The notes under the pieces are model-generated. The model was not told the DNA's origin. It made no database searches and saw nothing but the letters and a program-made list of their open reading frames with translations. A stretch of 64,000 nucleotides of DNA from Formosa sp. (lineage in GTDB: Bacteria > Bacteroidota > Bacteroidia > Flavobacteriales > Flavobacteriaceae), in the NCBI GenBank assembly GCA_018673215.1, contig JABHDE010000025.1, forward strand, positions 1-64,000, written 5' to 3'. Below, in pieces: positions 25,208 through 36,046 of this stretch (within the stretch, counting starts at the first letter, position 1; every line of letters starts with the position of its first letter). Made by a program: the position numbers and the translations under genes.

Positions 25208-27397
25208 ATGAGTATTTCGACCAAAGAATTACATACTGCGCTCAAGACCTTTTTTGGGTTTGATAAATTTAAAGGACTTCAAGAACAGGTTATTATTAGT
25301 ATTTTAGAGCAAAAGAACACCTTTGCAATCATGCCTACAGGAGGTGGTAAATCTCTGTGCTATCAATTGCCAGCGTTGATGCAGGAAGGGACCGCCATTG
25401 TGGTCTCTCCATTGATTGCACTTATGAAAAATCAAGTCGATGCGATTCGAGGAGTTTCCAATTATGAGGGAATTGCACATGTATTAAATTCTTCGTTAAA
25501 TAAAACCGAAATAAAACAAGTGAAATCAGATATCGAATCTGGCATTACCAAACTGTTATATGTAGCACCAGAATCGCTTTCAAAAGCTGATAATATTGAA
25601 TTTCTAAAAAGTCAAAAAATCTCATTTATGGCGGTCGATGAAGCACACTGCATCAGTGAATGGGGACATGATTTCAGACCCGAATACAGAAACCTCAAAC
25701 ACATCATCACTCAAATAGGGGATAACATCCCAATCATTGGATTGACAGCGACTGCCACACCCAAGGTTCAAGAAGATATTCTCAAAAACTTAGGGACTAC
25801 CGATTCCCAAACATTTAAAGCGTCTTTTAACAGACCCAATTTATTTTACGAGATACTTCCCAAAACAGACCAGGTTGATAACGATATCATCCGTTTTGTG
25901 AAACAAAATGAGGGCAAATCTGGAATTATATACTGTCTGAGCAGAAAACGGGTCGAAGGTTTGTCACAAATCCTTCAGGTAAACGGCATCAAGGCGGTGC
26001 CCTACCATGCTGGTTTGGATGCCAAAACCCGATCCAAGCACCAAGACATGTTTTTGATGGAAGACACCGATATAGTAGTGGCAACCATAGCCTTTGGAAT
26101 GGGCATCGATAAGCCCGATGTGCGTTTTGTAATTCATCATGATATCCCAAAAAGTATTGAAAGCTACTATCAAGAAACCGGTCGAGCCGGTCGAGATGGT
26201 GGCGAAGGACATTGTTTGGCCTACTATGCCTATAAAGATATAGAAAAGCTCGAGAAATTCATGTCAGGAAAACCTGTGGCGGAACAAGAAATTGGTTTTG
26301 CGTTATTACAAGAAGTAGTGGCTATGGCAGAAACATCGATGTCGCGCCGTAAATTTATTCTGCATTATTTTGGAGAATCTTTTGATAATGAAACAGGCGA
26401 AGGAGGACATATGGATGACAATGTTCGGAATCCGAAGCCACAAACAGAAGCAATTGAAGAAGTCAAGTTAATGCTTGAAATTGTATCTAAAACTCACCAA
26501 AAATATAAAAGCAAAGACCTCGTCAATGTGATCATTGGAATTGAAAATGCACTCATAAAATCGCACCGTACAAACGAACTCCCCTTTTTTGGAAATGGCA
26601 GCAAGCATAATTTAGTGTATTGGACGGCTTTAATCAGGCAGGCGCTCGTAGCTGGCTACTTACGTAAAGATATAGAAACCTATGGAGTCTTAAAACTCAC
26701 TCCGAGTGGACGTGAATTTATAGAAAATCCTAAGTCGTTTATGATGACGGAAGACCATACCTATAATTTGGAATCCAACCGTAATTATAATAATTCTTCG
26801 GACTCAGTCGATCAAACACTGATGCGGATGCTAAAAGACCTCCGCAAAGCAAGTGCCAAAAAACTAGGGGTTCCTCCATTTGTGATCTTTCAGGATCCAT
26901 CTCTTGAAGATATGGCCCTTAAATATCCCATTACAATCGAAGAACTTTATAACATTCACGGGGTAGGCGAAGGGAAAGCGAAGCGTTATGGAAAAGATTT
27001 TGTAAACCTGATAAAGCACTATGTCGATGACAATGAGATAGAGCGGATGGAAGACATGATTATCAAATCTACAGGACTGAATTCCTCTCTAAAACTTTAC
27101 ATCATTCAGAACATAGATAGAAAATTACCTTTTGACGATATCTCTTCTGCAAAAGGAATGGATATGGCTGATTTTATTAGAGAGTTGGAAGCCATTGTGT
27201 TTTCGGGAACCAAATTAAATATCAACTATTGGATTGATGAAATATTTGACGAGGATCAACAAGAAGAAATTCACGACTATTTTATGGAATCTGTATCCGA
27301 CGATATAGAAGCAGCTATTGAAGAATTTGATGGCGAATACGACGATCAAGAATTGCGTTTGTATCGCCTTAAATTTATAAGTGAGGTAGCAAACTAA
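25208..27397 (+). CDS. recQ: ATP-dependent DNA helicase RecQ
   Basis: The 729-residue superfamily 2 helicase has motif I MPTGGGKSLCYQLPAL (about 42-57), DEAH box AVDEAHCISEWGHDFRPEYR, motif IV-VI with QETGRAGRDG, a winged-helix RQC region and an HRDC domain (about 535-615). A C-terminal extension with an acidic tail follows. The RecQ zinc module is altered: where C-R-R...C-x-x-C-x-x-C is usual, this protein has SRRKFILHYFGESFD and then GGHMDDN, with no cysteines. It probably folds without zinc. Expected roles are replication-fork and recombination repair. Confidence 0.94.
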   Translation: MSISTKELHTALKTFFGFDKFKGLQEQVIISILEQKNTFAIMPTGGGKSLCYQLPALMQEGTAIVVSPLIALMKNQVDAIRGVSNYEGIAHVLNSSLNKTEIKQVKSDIESGITKLLYVAPESLSKADNIEFLKSQKISFMAVDEAHCISEWGHDFRPEYRNLKHIITQIGDNIPIIGLTATATPKVQEDILKNLGTTDSQTFKASFNRPNLFYEILPKTDQVDNDIIRFVKQNEGKSGIIYCLSRKRVEGLSQILQVNGIKAVPYHAGLDAKTRSKHQDMFLMEDTDIVVATIAFGMGIDKPDVRFVIHHDIPKSIESYYQETGRAGRDGGEGHCLAYYAYKDIEKLEKFMSGKPVAEQEIGFALLQEVVAMAETSMSRRKFILHYFGESFDNETGEGGHMDDNVRNPKPQTEAIEEVKLMLEIVSKTHQKYKSKDLVNVIIGIENALIKSHRTNELPFFGNGSKHNLVYWTALIRQALVAGYLRKDIETYGVLKLTPSGREFIENPKSFMMTEDHTYNLESNRNYNNSSDSVDQTLMRMLKDLRKASAKKLGVPPFVIFQDPSLEDMALKYPITIEELYNIHGVGEGKAKRYGKDFVNLIKHYVDDNEIERMEDMIIKSTGLNSSLKLYIIQNIDRKLPFDDISSAKGMDMADFIRELEAIVFSGTKLNINYWIDEIFDEDQQEEIHDYFMESVSDDIEAAIEEFDGEYDDQELRLYRLKFISEVAN

Positions 27398-27426
27398 TTG
27401 TTTTTTCACAAAACCATTCCCTAAAC

Positions 27427-27456
27427 TTTGTTGTTTGTAATTCCTGCGTATCTTTG
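27427..27456 (+). promoter_or_regulatory. Bacteroidota promoter (-33/-7) of the cyclophilin-FKBP gene
   Basis: TTTG at 27427-27430, an 18-base spacer, then TATCTTTG at 27449-27456: a good match to TTTG-N(17-23)-TAnnTTTG. It lies 31 bases before the chosen ATG and within an in-frame upstream extension that is therefore probably untranslated. Confidence 0.7.
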
Positions 27457-27487
27457 CAGCTATTATAAAAAAAATAAAATTAGACTC

Positions 27488-28420
27488 ATGAACGACGGCT
27501 TATACGCAAAATTCAACACCTCTAAAGGGGACATTTTAGTAAATTTAGAATATCAAAAAACACCTGGAACCGTTGGTAATTTCGTTGCATTGGCGCAAGG
27601 AAACCTAGAAAATTCTGTAAAAAAACAAGGAGATCCGTATTACAACGGTCTTAAATTTCACAGAGTCATTCCAGATTTTATGATTCAAGGAGGCTGTCCG
27701 TTAGGAACTGGGACAGGGAATCCAGGTTATAAATTTGACGATGAATTTCATTCCGATTTAAAACATGACAGACCGGGTATTTTATCCATGGCCAATGCGG
27801 GTCCTGGTACCAATGGCAGCCAGTTTTTTATCACGCACATTCCAACCGATTGGTTAGATGGAAAACATACTGTCTTTGGAAACGTGGTGGAAGGACAGGA
27901 AATCGTAGATAGCATTGGACAAGGCGATGTTTTAGAAACCTTAGAAATTGTAGCTGTTGGAGCAGATGCAGAAGCATTTCAAGCGGTGGAAGCTTTTAGA
28001 ACTTTTGAAGGGGCTAGAGAAAAAAATCTGGCCAAACAAAATGCAGCTATTGAAGCGGAATTAGACAAACTAGCCACAGGATTTGAAAGAACCGAGAGTG
28101 GTCTTCGTTACCAGATACTTCAAAAAGGGAGTGGTTCAAAAGCAGCAAAAGGGGCTACAGTTTCTGTGCACTATAAAGGGCAGTTAGCGGATGGAACTGT
28201 ATTTGACTCTTCGTACAAAAGAAAAGAACCGATTGAATTTGCTTTAGGAACTGGCCAAGTTATTGCAGGCTGGGATGAAGGCGTAGCGCTTCTAAGCGTA
28301 GGAGACAAGGCGCGTTTTGTCATTCCAAGCCATTTAGGCTATGGAGCTCAAGGTGCTGGTGGGGTGATTCCTCCAAATGCCAACCTAATCTTTGATGTTG
28401 AATTGGTTGAGGTCAAATAA
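27488..28420 (+). CDS. Cytosolic cyclophilin-FKBP fusion peptidyl-prolyl isomerase
   Basis: The 310-residue protein joins two unrelated PPIase folds. A cyclophilin occupies about residues 5-165 ([28 protein letters not shown]). After a helical linker, an FKBP domain occupies about 205-310 ([38 protein letters not shown]). Active-site residues of both are present, so it should catalyse cis-trans prolyl isomerisation with two sites. No signal peptide follows the ATG at 27488, which is chosen because the promoter lies within the upstream in-frame stretch. It is thus cytosolic, unlike the lipoprotein version at 58743-59918. Confidence 0.9.
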   Translation: MNDGLYAKFNTSKGDILVNLEYQKTPGTVGNFVALAQGNLENSVKKQGDPYYNGLKFHRVIPDFMIQGGCPLGTGTGNPGYKFDDEFHSDLKHDRPGILSMANAGPGTNGSQFFITHIPTDWLDGKHTVFGNVVEGQEIVDSIGQGDVLETLEIVAVGADAEAFQAVEAFRTFEGAREKNLAKQNAAIEAELDKLATGFERTESGLRYQILQKGSGSKAAKGATVSVHYKGQLADGTVFDSSYKRKEPIEFALGTGQVIAGWDEGVALLSVGDKARFVIPSHLGYGAQGAGGVIPPNANLIFDVELVEVK

Positions 28421-28451
28421 CTCAAACGGAATTCCATTTAAATAATATTTT

Positions 28452-28478
28452 AAAAAGCACCCATAGGGTGCTTTTTTT
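28452..28478 (+). terminator. Rho-independent terminator after the PPIase gene
   Basis: AAAAGCACCC pairs with GGGTGCTTTT around a 3-base loop and is followed by T's, 31 bases after the stop codon. Confidence 0.9.
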
Positions 28479-28645
28479 AGTTGAATCTATAAACGCTTTA
28501 CAGATTGAATGTAATATTAAATTAAACTTTTTTTACAGACATTCTTAAAAGCCAATTTAGAGACTAATCAAATGAATTATTTGAATAATATGTATTCGTT
28601 ACAGAAACAACGTTCAATAATACTCAAAGTTTCAATTCTTATTTG

Positions 28646-28653
28646 TAAATTTG
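28646..28653 (+). promoter_or_regulatory. -7 promoter box of pyrG
   Basis: TAAATTTG matches TAnnTTTG and ends 20 bases before the pyrG ATG. Confidence 0.6.
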
Positions 28654-28664
28654 TTCGCGTTTAA

Positions 28665-30293
<1,629 letters not shown>

Positions 30294-30346
30294 CAGTATT
30301 TATTTGACGCTTTCAAATTAGGCAGGTCAATTAAAAATCAAAAGAT

Positions 30347-32248
30347 ATGGAAGAAAAGAAATTAGATATCAATTCAGTTATAGGGTTTCTACTCATAGGG
30401 GCTATTATGTTATATATGTTGTGGCAAAACCAACCCACTCCAGAACAATTGGCGGAACAAGAAAAAGCCAAGCAAGAACAATTAGCAACCGAATCTGCCA
30501 ACCAAGCAGCTGCGGAGATGAGCATTACCAACAACTCAACCAAAAGCCAACTGCCTACGGATTCTTTAGCATTGTCAAGCTTGAAAAATAAAATTGGAGA
30601 TTTCGCCTATGCCTTAACCCTTCCTTCAGCAACGGATGCCTTTACAACTTTTGAAAACGAAGTTTTATCTCTTAAAATAGATAATAAAGGAGGATTTATT
30701 TCCGAAGTCAAACTCAAAAGTTATGTCAACCACGATTCAGTTCCTGTGTATCTCATCAAAGACGGCAGTGCTGTTTTTAATTTAAACTTTGCAACTTCCG
30801 ACAACCGCACACTCAATTCTACTGATCTGTATTTTCAACCAACACTAAGTACATCTGGAGAAAACCAACTGCTTTCCATGCGCCTCAAAGTTTCAGAAAC
30901 CCAATTTTTGGAATACCGCTACGAGTTGAAACCCAACGATTATATGTTAGGATTCTCTGTGAAATCTCAAGGACTCTCCAACGTATTAAACACCTCACAA
31001 GATGTAAAACTCGATTGGAAATTTAAAGCCCACAGACAAGATCAAAGTGTTTCTTTTGAAAATAGATACACCCGTTTGACCTACCAACATGAAGGAGATA
31101 AAATCAATAAACTCTCTCAGTCGGGAGATGATGATGAAACCGAATCTGACATCGCTTGGCTATCTTTTAGACAGCATTTCTTTAGCACGATTTTAGTGCC
31201 AGATACACCGTTTAAAACTGCCGATTTAAAGTCTTTTGATTTGGTGAAGGACGAAACCGTAGATACCCTATTCACCAAACGCTATGAAGTCAGTCTTCCT
31301 TTGACTTATTCAGGGGGGGAGTTGGCACATAACATGAACATCTATTATGGTCCGACTTATAGTGAAATACTGAGTAAATACGATCGAAATTTAGAAGCCA
31401 GCATCCCTTTTGGATGGGGGATTTTTGGATGGATCAACAAAGCGGTTTTTAGTCCATTATATGCTTGGTTGACTAATTATTTGCCTTACGGAATCGCCAT
31501 TATTGTGATGACCATTATGGTTAAAATCTTATTGTCTTTTGTGCAATACAAGCAATTTTTATCTCAGGCTAAAATGAGAATTCTAAAGCCAGAGTTAGAT
31601 GCCATTCGTGAGAAATACAAGAACAATAAAATGAAGGCACAACAAGAAACAATGGCGGTTCAAAACAAAGCAGGAGCCAGTCCATTGAGTGGATGTTTAC
31701 CTGGAATGTTGCAGATGCCAGTGTTTTATGCCTTGTTTATGTTTTTTCCAATCGCCTTTGAATTGCGTCAAAAATCGTTTTTATGGGTTGATGATTTAAG
31801 TTCTTATGATTCCATAGCAGAGCTGCCTTTTAACATTCCGTTCTATGGCGATCACATCAGCTTGTTTCCAATTTTGGCTTCTATTGCCATCTTCTTTTAC
31901 ATGAAAATGACCACAGGTCAGCAAATGGCGTCTCAGCCTACTCAAGAAGGCATGCCCGATATGGGGAAAATGATGAAATATATGATCTACCTGTCTCCAA
32001 TCATTATGTTGGTTTTCTTTAATAACTATGCGTCTGGATTGAGTTTATACTATTTTATATCCAACCTTATTAGTATCGGAATCATGCTCGTGATTAAAAA
32101 CTACATCATTGATGAAGATAAAGTATTGGCTAAAATTCAAGTGAGCAAGGCCAAACCTAAAAAACAAAACCGTTTCCAAAAGAAAATGGCTGAAATTATG
32201 GCACAAGCAGAAGCTCAGAAAGCCGCTCAACAAAAGCGGAAGAAGTAA
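30347..32248 (+). CDS. yidC: Membrane protein insertase YidC
   Basis: YidC inserts and folds inner-membrane proteins with or without SecYEG. The 633-residue protein has an N-terminal helix (SVIGFLLIGAIMLYMLW), a large periplasmic domain (about 60-350), then the conserved 60-kDa core with five helices. The core includes QMPVFYALFMFFPIAFELRQ and SGLSLYYFISNLISIG. The groove arginine is probably the one in the IRLKI/KMRILKP region. The tail is basic (KPKKQNRFQKKMAE), as for ribosome contact. It follows pyrG. Confidence 0.97.
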   Translation: MEEKKLDINSVIGFLLIGAIMLYMLWQNQPTPEQLAEQEKAKQEQLATESANQAAAEMSITNNSTKSQLPTDSLALSSLKNKIGDFAYALTLPSATDAFTTFENEVLSLKIDNKGGFISEVKLKSYVNHDSVPVYLIKDGSAVFNLNFATSDNRTLNSTDLYFQPTLSTSGENQLLSMRLKVSETQFLEYRYELKPNDYMLGFSVKSQGLSNVLNTSQDVKLDWKFKAHRQDQSVSFENRYTRLTYQHEGDKINKLSQSGDDDETESDIAWLSFRQHFFSTILVPDTPFKTADLKSFDLVKDETVDTLFTKRYEVSLPLTYSGGELAHNMNIYYGPTYSEILSKYDRNLEASIPFGWGIFGWINKAVFSPLYAWLTNYLPYGIAIIVMTIMVKILLSFVQYKQFLSQAKMRILKPELDAIREKYKNNKMKAQQETMAVQNKAGASPLSGCLPGMLQMPVFYALFMFFPIAFELRQKSFLWVDDLSSYDSIAELPFNIPFYGDHISLFPILASIAIFFYMKMTTGQQMASQPTQEGMPDMGKMMKYMIYLSPIIMLVFFNNYASGLSLYYFISNLISIGIMLVIKNYIIDEDKVLAKIQVSKAKPKKQNRFQKKMAEIMAQAEAQKAAQQKRKK

Positions 32249-32276
32249 TTGTGTGGTAGAAAGGATGAAGTATGAA

Positions 32277-32512
32277 TTACTAAGTACTAAGTATTTAGTA
32301 CAGAGTATTAAGAAAAAAGACTCCAGATTAGAGATAGAGTCAATTTGAATTCCTTTTGCCCTATTGATCCTGCCCGAAGGGAGCAGTCGAAGTGACTAAG
32401 GTACTTCAGCTCTTTAGTCTTATTTCTTACGTCTTAGGTCTTTATACTTAATACTTAGTACTCCGTACTTAATTCTCTTTAGTCTTACGTCTTATGTCTT
32501 TTCTCTATCTTC
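32277..32512. repeat. Intergenic repeat, copy A
   Basis: It starts with AGTACTAAGTATTTAGTACA, continues through TCAATTTGAATT and GAAGGGAGCAGTCGAAGTGA, and ends in CTTAATACTTAGTACTCCGT followed by TTAGTCTTACGTCTTATGTC. The ends share AGTACTAAGTAT-type modules in opposite orientation, so the unit is partly palindromic. Copy B is 0.5 kb downstream in the same orientation. Confidence 0.75.
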
Positions 32513-32764
32513 TATTTATGAACTCTCAACTCATAACTCATAACTCTTTTTCCTACTCCAACCCTCCGTAGTACATGCGTTCCCCTTACCAGAAATAAGG
32601 AATTAAAGTGTTAAAAATCAAATATTTGTAAACGTTAAAAATCCGTTCCTTACACAATTCAAGACAGTTATTACATCAACCTGCCGTTTGTTACATGGTG
32701 TTTTTTTATTTTGGTATTAATCCTTTTATTGTAAGTGAATTTGTAAGGTAAATTCAATTCAATT

Positions 32765-32802
32765 AAAAGTCTGTCCAATTCATTTGGATGGGCTTTTTTT
32801 TT
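32765..32802 (+). terminator. Isolated terminator between the repeat copies
   Basis: GTCTGTCCA pairs with TGGATGGGC (G-T pairs allowed) around a 7-base loop and is followed by T9. No coding gene lies between it and yidC, over 500 bases upstream. Confidence 0.7.
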
Positions 32803-32809
32803 GTGGATT

Positions 32810-33020
32810 CAGTACAAAGTACTAAGTATTCAGTACAGAGAATTAAGAAAAAAGACTCAAGATTAGAGTCAATTTGAATTTCTTATGTCCTATTGATTCT
32901 TCCGAAGGGAGCAGTCGAAGTGACATCGAAGTGACTAGGGTACTTAACACTTTTTAGTCTTACGTCTTACATCTTAATACTTAGTACTCCGTACTTCATA
33001 CTCTTTAGTCTTAGGTCTTG
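32810..33020. repeat. Intergenic repeat, copy B
   Basis: It parallels copy A: AGTACTAAGTATTCAGTACA, AGAATTAAGAAAAAAGACTC, TCAATTTGAATT, GAAGGGAGCAGTCGAAGTGA, then CTTAATACTTAGTACTCCGT. It differs by many point changes and by a short internal duplication (TCGAAGTGACA twice) near 32912-32932. Confidence 0.75.
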
Positions 33021-33073
33021 CTTCTATTCTATTCTTTTCTCATCAGTTATAAGTTCTACATTATAAATAGTTG

Positions 33074-33081
33074 TAAATTTG
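33074..33081 (+). promoter_or_regulatory. -7 promoter box of mnmA
   Basis: TAAATTTG ends 31 bases before the mnmA ATG. Confidence 0.6.
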
Positions 33082-33112
33082 CAGTACCGTTGAGTTATAA
33101 AAAACAGAATTC

Positions 33113-34303
33113 ATGAAAACAGTCGTTGTGGGACTTTCAGGGGGCGTCGATTCGAGTGTTGCGGCCTATCTTCTAAAAAAACAGGGGTACAATGTCATTG
33201 GCTTGTTTATGAAAAACTGGCATGACGATTCGGTGACTATTTCAAACGATTGTCCTTGGTTAGATGACAGCAACGATGCCATGTTGGTAGCAGAAAAATT
33301 AAACATCCCTTTTCAGACGGTCGATTTAAGTGAAGAATACAAAGACAAGATTGTGGACTATATGTTCAACGAATATAAAAATGGACGCACTCCCAATCCA
33401 GATGTTCTTTGCAACCGAGAAATTAAGTTTGATGTCTTTCTAAAAATTGCATTGTCACTTGGCGCGGATTATGTTGCCACGGGGCACTATTGCCGCAAAG
33501 CCAGCGTGGAGGGCACCGAAAATCCAGAAATTTACAAACTCCTTTCGGGGGTGGATACAAATAAAGACCAGTCTTATTTTTTATGTCAGTTGTCTCAAGC
33601 ACAACTCTCTAAAACCTTATTTCCAATAGGGGAGTTAACCAAACCCGAAGTACGAGAGATTGCTACTCAATTAAATTTAGTCACTGCGGATAAAAAAGAT
33701 TCTCAGGGCCTTTGTTTCATAGGAAAAGTACGCTTGCCTGATTTTCTGCAACAACAATTGCAGCCAAAAGAAGGGCAGATCGTTGAAATTCCAGAGAGTT
33801 TTGAAGATTATCAAACCACAGCTCCCAACTTTGAGACCAAAGAAGAGGAGTTGAGTTACAAGGCTCGAAAAATTAAATATACAACTGCTGACGGGGTGGT
33901 TGTTGGGATGCATCAAGGGGCGCATTATTTCACAAAGGGTCAGCGCAAAGGCTTGGCCGTTGGTGGAACCGCCGAACCGCTTTTTGTCATTGATACGGAT
34001 GTTGTGGATAATATCATCTATACAGGACAAGGAAAAAACCATCCCGGTCTGTACCGATCGGTGTTGTTGGTCCAACCCTCGGAAGTGCATTGGGTACGCA
34101 CGGATTTAGCCATTGAAATAGGTCAATCGCTATCCGTTATGGCACGAATTCGCTACCGTCAAACCTTAGAGCCGGCTACTTTGTATGCCACCACGGAGGG
34201 ACTCTATGTCGTTTTTGAGTCTCCACAATCTGCGATTACGGAAGGGCAGTTTGTGGCTTGGTATTTAGAAGATGAATTAGTAGGTTCGGGAGTCATTTCT
34301 TAA
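33113..34303 (+). CDS. mnmA: tRNA-specific 2-thiouridylase MnmA
   Basis: MnmA thiolates U34 of tRNA for Lys, Glu and Gln. The 396-residue protein has the PP-loop SGGVDSS at 9-15, the catalytic Cys100 ([12 protein letters not shown]) and the second catalytic Cys201 ([11 protein letters not shown]). An ATP-pyrophosphatase domain is followed by the central and C-terminal beta-barrels ([10 protein letters not shown]). An insertion of about 35 residues ([20 protein letters not shown]) before the barrel is longer than in E. coli. The two genes downstream follow closely and may share the transcript. Confidence 0.97.
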   Translation: MKTVVVGLSGGVDSSVAAYLLKKQGYNVIGLFMKNWHDDSVTISNDCPWLDDSNDAMLVAEKLNIPFQTVDLSEEYKDKIVDYMFNEYKNGRTPNPDVLCNREIKFDVFLKIALSLGADYVATGHYCRKASVEGTENPEIYKLLSGVDTNKDQSYFLCQLSQAQLSKTLFPIGELTKPEVREIATQLNLVTADKKDSQGLCFIGKVRLPDFLQQQLQPKEGQIVEIPESFEDYQTTAPNFETKEEELSYKARKIKYTTADGVVVGMHQGAHYFTKGQRKGLAVGGTAEPLFVIDTDVVDNIIYTGQGKNHPGLYRSVLLVQPSEVHWVRTDLAIEIGQSLSVMARIRYRQTLEPATLYATTEGLYVVFESPQSAITEGQFVAWYLEDELVGSGVIS

Positions 34304-34313
34304 CGTTTTAACA

Positions 34314-35279
34314 ATGCAAAATACAATCACTCAACTTTTCGGAATTCAATATCCTATTGTTCAGGCGGGGATGGTGTGGAACAGTGGATGGAAATTAGCG
34401 TCCGCTGCCAGTAACGCTGGAATTTTGGGTCTCATTGGGGCAGGATCGATGTATCCAGACGTACTGAGAACCCATATTCAAAAATGTCAACAGGCGACTT
34501 CAAATCCTTTTGGCGTCAACATTCCAATGCTGTATCCCAACATAGAGGAGTTGATGCAGATTGTAGTGGAGGAAGGCGTCAAAATTGTGTTTACTTCTGC
34601 AGGAAATCCAAAGACTTGGACTTCCTGGCTCAAAGAACGGGGGGTCACAGTGGTGCACGTGGTGAGCAGTGTGAAGTTTGCCCTAAAAGCACAAGAGGCA
34701 GGCGTGGATGCCATCGTCGCTGAAGGTTTTGAAGCGGGCGGTCATAACGGTCGTGACGAAACCACCACACTCACACTGATTCCGATGGTTCGTAAGCAGG
34801 TTACAGTTCCATTGATAGCAGCAGGAGGCATTGCAACTGGAGATGGGATGATGGCAGTCATGGCTTTGGGAGCCGATGGGGTTCAAATAGGAAGTCGCTT
34901 TGTAGCCAGTCAAGAATCTTCAGCTCATGCCGCTTTTAAAAAGGCAGTGGTCTTAGCCAAAGAAGGGGATACCCAATTAACTCTGAAAGAATTAGCACCG
35001 GTTCGCCTTTTAAAAAATAAATTTTATCAAGATTTACAAGCCTTATATAAAACCGCTCCAACAGCGGAAGCCTTAAAAAATATGCTTGGTCGCGCTCGTG
35101 CCAAGCGAGGCATGTTTGAAGGCGACCTAGAGGAAGGCGAATTAGAAATTGGACAAATTTCGGGACTGATAGATGAAATAGCTTCAGTTTCTGATATTGT
35201 AGATTCCATAATAAATGAATTTAAGGCCTGTCAAACACGCCTCGCAACGATTACTTTAAACCATCAAAATGACCAATAG
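34314..35279 (+). CDS. NAD(P)H-dependent flavin oxidoreductase (nitronate monooxygenase / FabK-like)
   Basis: The 321-residue TIM-barrel flavoprotein has the family opening FGIQYPIVQAGMVWNSG, the central EGFEAGGHNGRDETTT (His of GGHNG is the catalytic residue in nitronate monooxygenases) and the FMN phosphate motif IAAGGIATGDGMMAVMALGADGVQIGSRF in its C-terminal half. Members are nitronate monooxygenases or enoyl-ACP reductase II; sequence alone does not separate these well. It follows mnmA by 10 bases and overlaps mazG by 11, so it is in the same operon. Confidence 0.88.
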   Translation: MQNTITQLFGIQYPIVQAGMVWNSGWKLASAASNAGILGLIGAGSMYPDVLRTHIQKCQQATSNPFGVNIPMLYPNIEELMQIVVEEGVKIVFTSAGNPKTWTSWLKERGVTVVHVVSSVKFALKAQEAGVDAIVAEGFEAGGHNGRDETTTLTLIPMVRKQVTVPLIAAGGIATGDGMMAVMALGADGVQIGSRFVASQESSAHAAFKKAVVLAKEGDTQLTLKELAPVRLLKNKFYQDLQALYKTAPTAEALKNMLGRARAKRGMFEGDLEEGELEIGQISGLIDEIASVSDIVDSIINEFKACQTRLATITLNHQNDQ

Positions 35280-36042
35280 AACCGTCCAACTAGAAGCATT
35301 TGACCGCTTGTTAACCATTATGGACGAACTGCGAGAACACTGTCCTTGGGATCAAAAACAAACCATGGAAACCCTTCGTTCTCTGACCATCGAAGAAACC
35401 TACGAATTAGGCGATGCGATTTTGGACAAGGATTTACAAGAAGTCAAAAATGAACTGGGCGATCTGTTGCTCCACATTGTTTTTTATGCCAAAATAGGAA
35501 GCGAAACAAAGGATTTTGATATATCAGATGTCATCAATAGCATCTGTGAAAAATTGATTCATAGACACCCTCATATTTACAGTGATGTGGAGGTCAAAGA
35601 CGCCACAGAAGTCAAGCAAAATTGGGAGAATTTAAAACTAAAAGAAGGCAAAACCAGTGTACTTCAAGGGGTTCCGAAAAGCTTGCCTGCTTTGGTCAAA
35701 GCCAGTCGAATTCAAGAAAAAGTAGCGGGTGTTGGTTTTGATTGGGAGCATCCCGAGCAAGTTTGGGAAAAAGTAGAGGAGGAGCTTGGAGAGTTGAAGT
35801 TAGAAGTCGAAAATAAAAACCAAGATGCTGTTGAAGATGAATTTGGAGATGTTTTATTTTCTTTGATCAACTATGCCCGTTTTTTAGACATCAATCCTGA
35901 AAATGCGCTAGAGCGCACCAATAAAAAATTCATCAAACGCTTTCAGTATTTAGAAACAAAAGCAAAAACGCTTCAAAAATCACTTTCAGAAATGACTTTA
36001 GCAGAGATGGATGTGTACTGGGATGAAGCCAAAAAACTCTAA
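35269..36042 (+). CDS. mazG: Nucleoside triphosphate pyrophosphohydrolase MazG
   Basis: MazG hydrolyses NTPs to NMPs and pyrophosphate, cleaning the nucleotide pool and moderating ppGpp stress. The 257-residue protein has two MazG domains: TIEETYELGDAILDKDLQEVKNELGD in short blocks around residues 43-68 (EExxE...ExxD metal site), and EEELGELKLEVENKNQDAVEDEFGD near 165-190. The N-terminal HCPWDQKQT motif is typical. The start codon lies within the end of the oxidoreductase gene. Confidence 0.94.
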   Translation: MTNRTVQLEAFDRLLTIMDELREHCPWDQKQTMETLRSLTIEETYELGDAILDKDLQEVKNELGDLLLHIVFYAKIGSETKDFDISDVINSICEKLIHRHPHIYSDVEVKDATEVKQNWENLKLKEGKTSVLQGVPKSLPALVKASRIQEKVAGVGFDWEHPEQVWEKVEEELGELKLEVENKNQDAVEDEFGDVLFSLINYARFLDINPENALERTNKKFIKRFQYLETKAKTLQKSLSEMTLAEMDVYWDEAKKL

Positions 36043-36046
36043 TTGT

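Larger units (their letters stand above)
32249..33112. other. Repeat-filled intergenic region between yidC and mnmA
   Basis: No credible coding frame lies in these 0.86 kb. It contains two diverged copies of a repeat (about 32277-32512 and 32810-33020), a 0.3 kb unique segment between them that ends in an isolated terminator (32765-32802), and the mnmA promoter. Confidence 0.7.

Noticed and set aside
27428-27487. N-terminal extension of the PPIase ([15 protein letters not shown]) as a signal peptide
   Set aside because: The stretch contains the promoter (-33/-7); the transcript would begin inside it, and a standard cyclophilin start follows at 27488.
32249-33112. Possible CRISPR array in the repeat-rich intergenic region
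   Set aside because: Only two long, diverged copies with no regular spacers and no cas genes.
33677-34090. 137-codon open frame antisense to mnmA
   Set aside because: Overlaps the catalytic part of mnmA, shows no domain and no promoter box; a shadow frame.
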